From contig JAFDZT010000004.1 of NCBI GenBank assembly GCA_018266735.1, forward strand, positions 406,094 through 470,093: DNA of 64,000 nucleotides. The letters are read 5' to 3'. Below the pieces are notes generated by a model that worked only from the letters and a program-made list of their open reading frames with translations, had not been told where the DNA came from and searched no databases. The position numbers were made by a program, and so were the translations under genes. This DNA is from Bacteroidota bacterium (GTDB lineage: Bacteria > Bacteroidota > Ignavibacteria > Kapaibacteriales > Kapaibacteriaceae). Below are positions 19,094 through 26,799 of this stretch, in pieces (positions within the stretch are counted from its first letter, which is position 1; every line of letters begins with the position of its first letter).

Positions 19094-19714
19094 CTACTTT
19101 TTGGGCACGGTGTGGAAGACATGGTCCCACAATGGATTGCTCACGCCATAGCCGTGATCGCCATCCACGTAGTGATGCTTCATGTGATATTGCTTCAGGA
19201 ACTTCCCGATCCGACCACGCATGGGCATGTGATGCGTTGCATAGTGGATCATGTCGTAGGCCAGATAGCCGGCGATGAATCCGGAGAACAGCCCCAGATA
19301 GTAATCGCCGCCAAGGGGCATGAGAAGGATGCGGAAGAGGAAGTAGAAGACGATGGCGATCGGCACGCTGATGCCCAACGGCATCACCAATCGCGTACTG
19401 TCTTGCGGATAGTCATGATGCACGCCGTGCATGATGAAGTGTAGCTTCTTGCCGGCAGCGGACTTCGGGTGATAGTGGAAGACGAACCGGTGGAGGATGT
19501 ACTCCGACAAGGTCCACAAGAAAGCGCCTACCACAAAGAACCCTGCCGTGGCAAGGATCCCCTCTGCCATGGCGCATAGAACGAACAGGCCGATGATCAC
19601 CGGTGACCATGCGATCACGGGAACAGACCAGTGAATGTGCGAGAAGAACTCCAAGAAGTCGCTCTTGAACATCCGCACGGATTCGTCTTTATTCGAAACG
19701 AAGGTTTTTGCCAT
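19094..19714 (-). CDS. Fatty-acid hydroxylase / sterol desaturase family membrane protein
   Basis: A 206-residue di-iron membrane enzyme of the fatty-acid 2-hydroxylase type. Histidine clusters in order are HRFVFHYHP (~98-106), HGVHHDYP (~117-124), HYATHH (~170) and HMKHHYVDGDHGYG (~185). They would bind the two irons. About four membrane spans lie around residues 35-80 and 130-165. The likely substrate is an acyl chain in a ceramide or other lipid; hydroxylated sphingolipids are known in this group of bacteria, but no lipid gene is adjacent. The start is ATG 19714 ('MAKTFVSNKDES'), with a perfect -7 box (TAATTTTG) 27 nt upstream. It is followed directly by nuoC. Confidence 0.88.
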   Translation of the reverse strand: MAKTFVSNKDESVRMFKSDFLEFFSHIHWSVPVIAWSPVIIGLFVLCAMAEGILATAGFFVVGAFLWTLSEYILHRFVFHYHPKSAAGKKLHFIMHGVHHDYPQDSTRLVMPLGISVPIAIVFYFLFRILLMPLGGDYYLGLFSGFIAGYLAYDMIHYATHHMPMRGRIGKFLKQYHMKHHYVDGDHGYGVSNPLWDHVFHTVPKK

Positions 19715-19741
19715 AGTTGATACTCCTCTCTTGCGAGTCTG

Positions 19742-19749
19742 CAAAATTA
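19742..19749 (-). promoter_or_regulatory. TAnnTTTG -7 box for the fatty-acid hydroxylase-nuoC pair
   Basis: TAATTTTG on the minus strand is a perfect match. An AGAGGAG sequence in the predicted leader is a good Shine-Dalgarno, unlike the leaderless genes nearby. Confidence 0.65.
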
Positions 19750-19761
19750 CGAAGGAGTGAC

Positions 19762-20262
19762 CTATTTCAGGCCCATGGCCTTGTGCATGTCTTCGCCATA
19801 ATCCGAGTAGAATTCCTCACCGGCCTTGATATCGCGGATGGCGACCACCCAGATGCGATTGTCGATGTTCACATACTCCGTGTTGGGCTTGGAGTGGGAT
19901 CCGTGATAGTCGCACACGTATCGGGCCACGCCGGACGAGGTCTTACCGGCATCGAGGACGTACCGTGCCGAGAGAGAGATGCCGTAGGAGCCCATGGCAT
20001 CGTCGGCATACTTGGCATCATACTCCTTCTGGGTGAGTTTTTCGCCGCGGTACTCCACAACGTGTTCGCCCTTCTTGAACGGGCGGACGGCATAGAGACC
20101 AAGCCCTGCACCTTTGATCTTGGATGGTGCCACACGCACACCGAGAACGGTTTGCGTGTGCTGGGCGCAATACGGATGCGTGGTGGTGGTTTTGCGTTGG
20201 CAGCGTCCCTTGGGTCCGTCAAAGGCACACTGCGCCGTGATGTTGATGCTGTGTCGTTTCAT
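19762..20262 (-). CDS. SET-domain protein with an N-terminal Cys/His cluster
   Basis: A 166-residue protein, likely a protein-lysine methyltransferase. The SET fold covers ~40-160: 'SKIKGAGLGLYAVRPFKKGE' (AdoMet-binding start), a central 'ARYVCDYHGSHSKPNTEY' in place of the usual NHSC..PN motif, and 'IKAGEEFYSDYGEDM' (catalytic Tyr region). Residues ~11-35 hold C-x7-C and a later HPYCAQH, resembling the DUF5763-type C...G..C...YC..H zinc-like motif. The start is ATG 20262, 6 nt after TATATTCG, a near-match to the -7 box. SET proteins are sporadic in bacteria; the target here is unknown, and the departure from NHSC leaves activity uncertain. Confidence 0.82.
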   Translation of the reverse strand: MKRHSINITAQCAFDGPKGRCQRKTTTTHPYCAQHTQTVLGVRVAPSKIKGAGLGLYAVRPFKKGEHVVEYRGEKLTQKEYDAKYADDAMGSYGISLSARYVLDAGKTSSGVARYVCDYHGSHSKPNTEYVNIDNRIWVVAIRDIKAGEEFYSDYGEDMHKAMGLK

Positions 20263-20268
20263 AGGGCG

Positions 20269-20276
20269 CGAATATA
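20269..20276 (-). promoter_or_regulatory. Probable -7 box for the SET gene (leaderless)
   Basis: TATATTCG on the minus strand, one mismatch from TAnnTTTG, is followed by CGCCCT and the ATG. Confidence 0.5.
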
Positions 20277-20277
20277 G

Positions 20278-20346
20278 CGATGGGCGCCCTGCTTTACGTG
20301 ATATCATACCGGGGACGAGTACGATTCTCACACAGGACGCCCATCG
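20278..20346. other. Long inverted repeat between the TonB-receptor and SET genes
   Basis: CGATGGGCG-c-CCTG (20278-20291) is complementary to CAGG-a-CGCCCATCG (20333-20346), a 13-pair stem with one internal mismatch and a 41-base loop. There is no T tract on either side, so it is not a classic terminator. The loop contains the palindrome TGATATCA. It could be a 3' end or processing element of the TonB-receptor mRNA, or a small RNA. Confidence 0.6.
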
Positions 20347-20365
20347 GGAAAGGAGGGGTGTGTTC

Positions 20366-22687
20366 TTAGAGCTCGACCTCACATGCCACAAAAAAGTTAC
20401 GACGGGCCAACGGATAGAACTCTTTGCCGTTGCCACCGGCGATCGCCAACCGGTCCGTGAGGTTATTCACCTGCATCTTCAGGCGCAAGGCGGGCAACGG
20501 TCCTAGTTGACGGAGTTCGTACGACAATGTTCCATTGAGGATGACCATCGGGTCGATCTTGTTGTCGGCATATCCGACCTCGGCCCGACCGATATCGGCA
20601 CCGAAGTTGTCGGTGTACATCGTTCCCACGTACTTGGTGGTAAGCCCCACGGAAAGTCCCTCCACGGCATACGTGAAGCCAACATTCGCCAGCACGTCCG
20701 GGAATCCTGCGATGCTGTTGCCCGCAAGCGAGAGCACGCCCGACGTGGTCTGATAGTCGTAGTCGACGATGGTGTTGCGACTGATGGTGGTGTTGCCCCA
20801 GAGCGTCAGCGTGCCGGCACTGTTCTGCATGGCGATCCATCGTGCCTGTAGCTCCAATCCCATGTGCCGCGTTTGGGATGCATTGCCTTCGATCGGAACG
20901 CCGAACACATCACGTCGACCGTTCTTGACGAGTTCATCCGTGAACGACATCACGTAGACCGTCCCCGTGAGGTGCAATCGAGACGTTGCATAGGTGTATT
21001 GCGCTTCGATGTCGAGCATGTGTTCCGGGCGTACCAAGGGCGACGAGAAGTCATATCGACGTCCCCCACCTGCCGTGTCGATCGCGAACAACGGCCCTTG
21101 CCCCGAGAACCAGTATCCATCGGCATAGTAGAGGTTCACCATGCGCGGCTCACGCGACGTGTACGCCGCCGTGAACAAGGCATGTTGTTGCTCATCGATG
21201 TTCCAGTTCACGCCCACTCGTGGGTTGGCGAACACATAGTGCACGTTGAAGACATCGCCTCCATTCCCTGCCACCGTGCCGCCTACCGTTTCATACGAGG
21301 GTGATACGCCCAGTTGCCGCTCATTCGTGATCCCATACCGATGGTGCACCACTTGCAGCTCGGTGTTCAATGAGACATTGTCGGAGAGCTGCCAGAGCTG
21401 CCGACCGAACGCCGACTGAATATCGCGCTCCCCTTCGTACGAATAGAATTGCTGATCGGGATCATACCCTGCGGGAAGGCCATCGGCATAGCGCAATGTT
21501 CCCGTGTGCACGCTGCGATGGAATCGAACCTCTGCTCCCACCGTGAGCTCGCCCGCCGCATTTGCCCACACCATGCGCGGGATCCAACCACCCTGACGAT
21601 TGTCGACGTAGGCTCGCACCAGCGCATTCCCGAATCCGGGTGCAAGGGCTGTGTCAAGGCCAAAGGCGGCAGGGCCGGCCCACGATGCATCGTAGTCGAA
21701 GAAGCCGGCGCCCGTGTAGTAGAAGGCCGACGACTTGAACGTGAGTGCATCGTTGATGTACCAATCGTTGAGCAGTTCCACATGCGGCTGCGAGAAGTTC
21801 TCGATCTCTTGCGGACGGCGTGCAACGGTATAGGCGAGGTCACGACCTGTTGAGTCGTACGCCCAGTCGCTCAGATTACGCTGACGGAGCGATGCATCGA
21901 GTGCCCACTCTTTGGGCAGTCCGGTATAGGCAAGACCGTCGGCGATCGGTCCACCGAACACATTGATCTGCGTTGTGAACGTGGAATCGAACCGAGCAAC
22001 ACTGAAGAACCAACTGGAGAGCTGCGCCCACGACAGATCGCGATAGCCCGATGAGTTGATGCGGGAGATGCGACCGTACACGGCGTACTTGTCGACAAGA
22101 CCAGAAGAGAATTCAAGCGAGTACTTCGATACTGCCGGTGTAGAGTCCGGCAATCCTTGCTGCCAGCCAAGTCCGCCCGTCAACTTGATCATGCGCTTGT
22201 TCGCAAAGTTCGTCGTCGTCATGTTGATACTGCCGCCAATGGCCGCCGCACCATAGTTGATCAAGCCCGCACCGCGCTGCACCTGGATCGTCTCGAGATT
22301 CGAAGCAAGGTCCGGGAAGTTGATCCAATACACATTGTGATCCTCGGGATCGTTCTGCGGAATGCCGTTGATCAGCACGGCGATCCGACGTTGGTCGAAC
22401 CCACGCATGGTGAGATTCGTGTAGCCGATGCTATTTCCGTTCTCGGAATAGAAGATCGTGCTCGGCATGTCGGCAAGGAGTTTCGCCATATCCGTCACGG
22501 TGTACTGCTTCTGCAGTTCCACACGCGTGATCTCGGAGAAGACCACCGGTGTTTGGCGTTCGATGGCCTTGACGGTGGTAACGGTGATGGCCGGCACTTG
22601 CACGACCTTGGTGGAATCGGTCTTCGCCGCAGAAAGTGCGACGGCGAAGGACATGGCGAACGCTGTCGCCAACAAACGTGGAAGCAT
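20366..22687 (-). CDS. TonB-dependent outer-membrane receptor, probably for thiamin
   Basis: A 773-residue receptor with a signal peptide ('AFAMSFAVALSAA'), a TonB-box-like segment ('VQVPAITVTTVKAIERQTP') and a plug domain (~45-160) with 'ITRVELQKQYTVTDMAKLL', 'NLTMRGFDQRRIAVLINGI' and 'IQVQRGAGLINYGAAAIGG'. A 22-strand barrel follows and ends in 'RRNFFVACEVEL', a typical terminal aromatic strand. The 5' leader carries a TPP riboswitch, so expression should fall when thiamin pyrophosphate is plentiful. That matches the thiamin-regulated TonB receptors described by comparative genomics in Bacteroidota, making thiamin or a precursor the likely substrate. No PnuT-type permease follows; the next gene is the SET protein. 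Confidence 0.9.
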   Translation of the reverse strand: MLPRLLATAFAMSFAVALSAAKTDSTKVVQVPAITVTTVKAIERQTPVVFSEITRVELQKQYTVTDMAKLLADMPSTIFYSENGNSIGYTNLTMRGFDQRRIAVLINGIPQNDPEDHNVYWINFPDLASNLETIQVQRGAGLINYGAAAIGGSINMTTTNFANKRMIKLTGGLGWQQGLPDSTPAVSKYSLEFSSGLVDKYAVYGRISRINSSGYRDLSWAQLSSWFFSVARFDSTFTTQINVFGGPIADGLAYTGLPKEWALDASLRQRNLSDWAYDSTGRDLAYTVARRPQEIENFSQPHVELLNDWYINDALTFKSSAFYYTGAGFFDYDASWAGPAAFGLDTALAPGFGNALVRAYVDNRQGGWIPRMVWANAAGELTVGAEVRFHRSVHTGTLRYADGLPAGYDPDQQFYSYEGERDIQSAFGRQLWQLSDNVSLNTELQVVHHRYGITNERQLGVSPSYETVGGTVAGNGGDVFNVHYVFANPRVGVNWNIDEQQHALFTAAYTSREPRMVNLYYADGYWFSGQGPLFAIDTAGGGRRYDFSSPLVRPEHMLDIEAQYTYATSRLHLTGTVYVMSFTDELVKNGRRDVFGVPIEGNASQTRHMGLELQARWIAMQNSAGTLTLWGNTTISRNTIVDYDYQTTSGVLSLAGNSIAGFPDVLANVGFTYAVEGLSVGLTTKYVGTMYTDNFGADIGRAEVGYADNKIDPMVILNGTLSYELRQLGPLPALRLKMQVNNLTDRLAIAGGNGKEFYPLARRNFFVACEVEL

Positions 22688-22733
22688 GGACGCTCCTTGT
22701 GATGAAACAAAGAATACGTCCGTTAGGAGGGGG

Positions 22734-22815
22734 CCGTTTCCCTACGCCGGTATTACCCGGATCAGGTGCCAGAGTGTGATCTCAGCCATCGCAATGCGAC
22801 AGCACCTCTAACGGA
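22734..22815 (-). ncRNA. TPP (THI-box) riboswitch
   Basis: On the minus strand the conserved blocks appear in order: GAGGTGC, GGCTGAGA, then CACCTGATCCGGGTAATAC and CGGCGTAGGGA. They match the thiamin pyrophosphate aptamer consensus. CCGTT at the 5' side pairs with AACGG directly after GGGA to form P1. A second copy, CTAACGG (22720-22726), could compete for the same 5' strand. Between them lies CCCCCTCC, which can pair with the AGGAG before the receptor gene, a plausible translational switch. Confidence 0.93.
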
Positions 22816-22822
22816 ATCGTTG

Positions 22823-22830
22823 CAAACCTA
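22823..22830 (-). promoter_or_regulatory. TAnnTTTG -7 box for the riboswitch-receptor transcript
   Basis: TAGGTTTG on the minus strand is a perfect match and ends 7 nt before the P1 stem of the riboswitch, so the aptamer would begin almost at the transcript's 5' end. Confidence 0.7.
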
Positions 22831-22864
22831 CGCTGTTCGCTGGAGAGTTGCGTAGTTTATCACC

Positions 22865-24313
22865 ATGCGATCTCTTCTTGCGGTGTGGTTGGTACTGTGT
22901 GTGGCCCTTGCCTCCACGGCCGTTCTCGATCCTCATGGCGCCATGACGCCCGATTCCGCGAACTACTGCAGAGTTGCCTCCGGCATCGCCAGTGGCAATG
23001 GGCCGACCGTTGTGGTCGGCACGGAACGTCTTTGGTATTCCACCCATCCGCCTGCCTATCCGGCTGCGATCGCCCTTATCCATGTGCTCACCGGTGCGTC
23101 CACGTTCTGGGCCTCGAAGCTGGTACAGATGCTCTGCATGCTCTGCATCCTCGTCGCCCTTCGCAAGCCGCTTGGCGCTTATGCCATCGTCCTTCCCATC
23201 CTGATGGTGTGCGATGCAACGTGGACGTTGTTCCTGTATTCCTGGAGCGAGCCACTGTTCATACTGAGCGCCGTGTTGGTTGGTCTTGCACTTGTGTCGC
23301 TCTGGGAGCGCCCCACATGGTCCGCCGCACTCACACTCGCCCTTGCGTCAAGTGTTGGCGTTCTCACGCGCTACAGCGGCATTGCCATTCCACTGGTGAT
23401 GGTCATGACGGCCGTCCTCGCCCTTCGTGCTCGTAAGAGCGCGTGGATGCACATCACTCTTGCAACGATCGTCTGTGGTATTGCGGGCGCAACCGACATT
23501 TGGTACAACGTGCATCGAGGGTACAGTGCCACCGGCATTCGACAGGCCGCGTCGGAGTCGGTGTTGGAGATCGCCGGACAGTTGGCACAGGCCATGATCC
23601 GACCACTCGTCTTCATCCCGGTACCGAACGGACCATGGAAGCTCGCACTCTACGGACTGCAGGCACTGTTCGTCGTGGGCTCCGCCATCATCATCGTACG
23701 TTCCATCCGACATCGCGCATTGTTCCGCCGTGCCACCCTCACACCTCGCGTTGCAACCTTTCTGGGACTCGGTATTGCCATCACGGCCGTGACCGTGCTT
23801 CCGCGCTTCGCTGTGGCAATGGACACGATCGGTCTGCGCTTCGTGGCTCCCGGTGCATTTCTCTGCGCCATCGGAATGCTGTTCTGGTGGAAGGAGCAGG
23901 AGCTACGGCTTCCGCGTCCCACCACTGTGATCATGATCACGGCCGTCGTTCTTGTCTGCGGTACGGCCGTGCGGTCGAAGTCGTGGCTGATCCCCTATGG
24001 CACGGTACGCACGTACCTCTCGACGCAGGACAGTGTGTTGTACAAGTATCGCAACGTGCCGGACTCGTCCATCGTCCTCTTCGGCAACGACCATATTCGC
24101 TACCTGCGTCCCTCGATCCACACCGACAACCCGCTCACCACGCCATGGGCACGGTCGCAAGAGAGCATGACCGACTTCCTGAAGAGAATGCATACCTACA
24201 GGCCGCGAGGTGTGTTCATGGACACCGTGCGAGACGTCGACATCTATCATCCGTCCGTGCGTGCTTTTGCCGACTCGATCCATAACCCCTCGGTCATCGT
24301 GCGATTGTGGTAA
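22865..24313 (+). CDS. Multispan membrane protein, GT-C glycosyltransferase-like
   Basis: A 482-residue protein with about ten membrane spans in residues 1-380 and a soluble C-terminal part of ~100 residues. The short extracytoplasmic loop after span 1 has 'MTPDSANYCRVA', recalling the D-x-x-x-Y acidic motif of GT-C enzymes (ArnT/PMT type) that take sugars from polyprenyl carriers. It reads into murA with only 9 bases between, the murA promoter box covering its stop codon. It could instead be an unrelated permease; no closer family is recognised. Confidence 0.6.
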   Translation: MRSLLAVWLVLCVALASTAVLDPHGAMTPDSANYCRVASGIASGNGPTVVVGTERLWYSTHPPAYPAAIALIHVLTGASTFWASKLVQMLCMLCILVALRKPLGAYAIVLPILMVCDATWTLFLYSWSEPLFILSAVLVGLALVSLWERPTWSAALTLALASSVGVLTRYSGIAIPLVMVMTAVLALRARKSAWMHITLATIVCGIAGATDIWYNVHRGYSATGIRQAASESVLEIAGQLAQAMIRPLVFIPVPNGPWKLALYGLQALFVVGSAIIIVRSIRHRALFRRATLTPRVATFLGLGIAITAVTVLPRFAVAMDTIGLRFVAPGAFLCAIGMLFWWKEQELRLPRPTTVIMITAVVLVCGTAVRSKSWLIPYGTVRTYLSTQDSVLYKYRNVPDSSIVLFGNDHIRYLRPSIHTDNPLTTPWARSQESMTDFLKRMHTYRPRGVFMDTVRDVDIYHPSVRAFADSIHNPSVIVRLW

Positions 24314-24318
24314 ATTCG
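24311..24318 (+). promoter_or_regulatory. Probable -7 box for murA (leaderless)
   Basis: TAAATTCG, one mismatch from TAnnTTTG, is followed by CACC and the murA ATG. It begins with the TAA stop codon of the preceding gene. Confidence 0.5.
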
Positions 24319-24322
24319 CACC

Positions 24323-25591
24323 ATGGATACATTCATCATCGAAGGCGGTACGCGTCTTCAAGGTCACGTCAAGATCTCCGGCGCGAAGAACGCATCATTG
24401 GCCATCATGCCAACCTGCCTCCTTGCTCCCGGACATTTCCACCTTTCCAACACGCCGAACAATCGCGACGTGTGGACGTTCAGTCGGCTCCTCGGCTCGC
24501 TTGGCGTTCATGCGGAATTGAACGACAACATCCTTCACCTTGACTCTTCGAACATCACGAGCTTCGAAGCTCCCTATGAGCACGTCAAGAAGATGCGTGC
24601 ATCGATCTACGTGCTTGGGCCACTTCTTTCCCGTTACGGGCAGGCCAAGGTCTCCCTTCCAGGAGGCTGCAACTTCGGTCCACGTCCCGTCGACCTTCAC
24701 CTCAAGGGCATGGAGAAGCTCGGCGCCGAGATCACGCTCGAGGGTGGCTACATCAATGCACGCGCTCCGAAGGGAAGGCTGCAAGGGGCAAGGTTCCACT
24801 TCGACATTTCAAGTGTTGGCGCATCGGTGAACGTGATCATGGCGGCTGTCCTTGCACAAGGACACACCACACTCACGAATGCAGCGCTCGAGCCAGAGGT
24901 CACATCGCTTGCGCGCATGCTGAACAAGATGGGCGCGAAGATCGAGGGCATCGGTACAACGACGCTCGAGATCCAAGGTGTTGACGAGCTCAAACCCGTG
25001 AACGAAGAGACCATTCCCGATCGTATCGAGGCAGCGACCTTTGCACTGGCCGCCGCACTTACGCGCGGCAACGTCACGCTCGACAACGTCAACCCCTACC
25101 ACCTTACCTCCGTCGTCCAAAAGCTCGAAGAGTCGGGCGCCACGGTCGACGTCACGGGTGAATCCATGCAAGTGACGATGGACGACGATCCGGAACCGGT
25201 GGACATCACAACGGCAACCTATCCCGGCTTCCCTACCGACACGCAGGCACAGTGGGCCGCCTACATGCTGCGTGCAAAGGGTTCGGCACGGATCACGGAC
25301 ACGATCTATCCCACGCGTTTCGGCTACGTTCCTGAACTGCACCGCCTTGGTGCGTCCATCGAAGGCGGAGATGCGTACTGCATCGTCAAGGGTGGACATA
25401 AACTCACGGGTGCCACGGTGATGAGCAGCGACCTGCGTGCAAGCGCCAGTCTTGTGATGGCCGCAATGATCGCCGAAGGAACGAGCGAGGTCCTCCGCGT
25501 CTATCACATCGATCGCGGTTACGAGAGCATCGAGAAGAAGCTCAATTCCCTGGGTGCGCGCATTCGCAGGGAACGAGCGAAGGAAGAATGA
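24323..25591 (+). CDS. murA: UDP-N-acetylglucosamine 1-carboxyvinyltransferase
   Basis: A 422-residue enzyme of the first committed step of peptidoglycan synthesis, transferring enolpyruvate from PEP to UDP-GlcNAc in the cytoplasm. 'FIIEGGTRLQGHVKISGAKNA' opens the protein. The active-site loop is 'SLPGGCNFGPRPVDLHLKG', with the catalytic cysteine (Cys115 in E. coli) retained, so the enzyme should be sensitive to fosfomycin. 'TYPGFPTDTQAQ' is also conserved. The two-lobed EPT fold has its normal length. Its last bases overlap the start of the EnvC-like gene by 4 (ATGA), coupling peptidoglycan precursor supply with a hydrolase-activator gene. Confidence 0.97.
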   Translation: MDTFIIEGGTRLQGHVKISGAKNASLAIMPTCLLAPGHFHLSNTPNNRDVWTFSRLLGSLGVHAELNDNILHLDSSNITSFEAPYEHVKKMRASIYVLGPLLSRYGQAKVSLPGGCNFGPRPVDLHLKGMEKLGAEITLEGGYINARAPKGRLQGARFHFDISSVGASVNVIMAAVLAQGHTTLTNAALEPEVTSLARMLNKMGAKIEGIGTTTLEIQGVDELKPVNEETIPDRIEAATFALAAALTRGNVTLDNVNPYHLTSVVQKLEESGATVDVTGESMQVTMDDDPEPVDITTATYPGFPTDTQAQWAAYMLRAKGSARITDTIYPTRFGYVPELHRLGASIEGGDAYCIVKGGHKLTGATVMSSDLRASASLVMAAMIAEGTSEVLRVYHIDRGYESIEKKLNSLGARIRRERAKEE

Positions 25592-26799
25592 CCGTGCGCG
25601 TACTTGGTGCCGTTGTACTAAGTGTGCTCCTCAGCGCCACACTCGTTGCGCAGTCCTTACAGGAGAAGCAGCGCGAACTCCAACGTATGCGTGCTTCCAT
25701 CGAGGCCACGCGGCAACGCATCGAGTCGCTCAACCATCGCGAATCGTCCACCATGCGATCGCTCTCGTCGTATCAACGACAGAGTTCTCGTCTTGCATCG
25801 TACATCGCAGAACTGGAGCGCGACCTTCAAGCATTGCAGGATTCGGCCACCGTGGTCGAACACGAATTGCAGAATACGCAAACATCCCTGCAGCGAGCCG
25901 AGCATTCCTACAATGCGATCACACGTGCCATGATGGACCTTCGCACGCGAGAGTCGGGCGTCCCGCAAGCATCGCTCGAACGTACTGAAGTATACAAGGC
26001 ACTCAGTGCGTCGCTGGCGCACTACCGTCGACAGATGATCTCCCTGCAAGATTCGTTGGCCGAGCAACGCACGTTGCTTGAAGAATACTCGCAGACGCAG
26101 AGCAGCGTGATCGCTGCGAAAGAACGAGAGAAGAAGCAACTCGCGACCACGATCACCAAGTCCCGCTCCGAGATCGAGCGCATTCGTGCCGATAAGGACC
26201 TCCTCCGAAGAGAACTCGCCAAGAAGCAGGCCAGCGTGGCAACGTTGCGTTCCATGATCTCCGACCTGGTATCGCGCGAAGAGCGTAAGCGCAAAGCCGA
26301 GCGCGCACAGCGCAAGGCACAGCAACGCACCGAGCCACGCATCGCAGAGTCGCGCACCTCTGAACGGAATGAACCGTCGGTCTCCACCGGTGGCGACCTT
26401 CCGGGCGGGTATGCAGGGAATTCTCTGCCGTGGCCCACGGCATCACGACAGCTCTTGCACGGCTATGGAACGTATCGGAGTCCGGAGACGGGAACCACGT
26501 TCGAGAATCCCGGCATCGACATCAAGGCACCCATGGGAAGCAGCGTGCTTTGTGTTGGCAGCGGAGAGGTCTCCAGTGTGAGTTGGCTTCCGGGATTCGG
26601 ATCGCTCGTAATCGTTGACCATCGCAATGGGTTCCGCACCGTGTATGCGAACCTCGCCAATGTGAATGTTCGCCAGGGAAGTGCTGTGCGCGCAGGAACA
26701 CTGTTGGGCACGAGTGGCGAAAGCGTCGATGGGTCGTTCGTCCACTTCGAAGTGTGGCGCGGACGCGAACGCGCGAACCCGCTCACTTACTTGCGCTAG
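25588..26799 (+). CDS. EnvC-like coiled-coil protein with degenerate LytM (M23) domain
   Basis: A 403-residue exported protein: signal peptide ('LSVLLSATLVAQ'), long coiled coils (~20-110 and ~140-235), a charged linker, and a LytM/peptidase M23 domain (~270-403). The zinc residues are altered. The HxxxD site reads 'ENPGIDIKAP', with the expected His being Asn, and the HLH site reads 'SFVHFEVW', with the first His being Phe. It should therefore be non-catalytic, like EnvC and NlpD, which activate amidases at the division septum. An FtsX gene is present at 38 kb. It overlaps murA by 4 bases and ends tail-to-tail over the LCP-like gene (17-base overlap). Confidence 0.85.
   Translation: MTVRVLGAVVLSVLLSATLVAQSLQEKQRELQRMRASIEATRQRIESLNHRESSTMRSLSSYQRQSSRLASYIAELERDLQALQDSATVVEHELQNTQTSLQRAEHSYNAITRAMMDLRTRESGVPQASLERTEVYKALSASLAHYRRQMISLQDSLAEQRTLLEEYSQTQSSVIAAKEREKKQLATTITKSRSEIERIRADKDLLRRELAKKQASVATLRSMISDLVSREERKRKAERAQRKAQQRTEPRIAESRTSERNEPSVSTGGDLPGGYAGNSLPWPTASRQLLHGYGTYRSPETGTTFENPGIDIKAPMGSSVLCVGSGEVSSVSWLPGFGSLVIVDHRNGFRTVYANLANVNVRQGSAVRAGTLLGTSGESVDGSFVHFEVWRGRERANPLTYLR

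Noticed and set aside
20263..20436. N-terminal extension of the SET protein
   Set aside because: The 58 extra codons run through the long inverted repeat and the TonB-receptor 3' end, and the -7 box lies between them and the chosen ATG.
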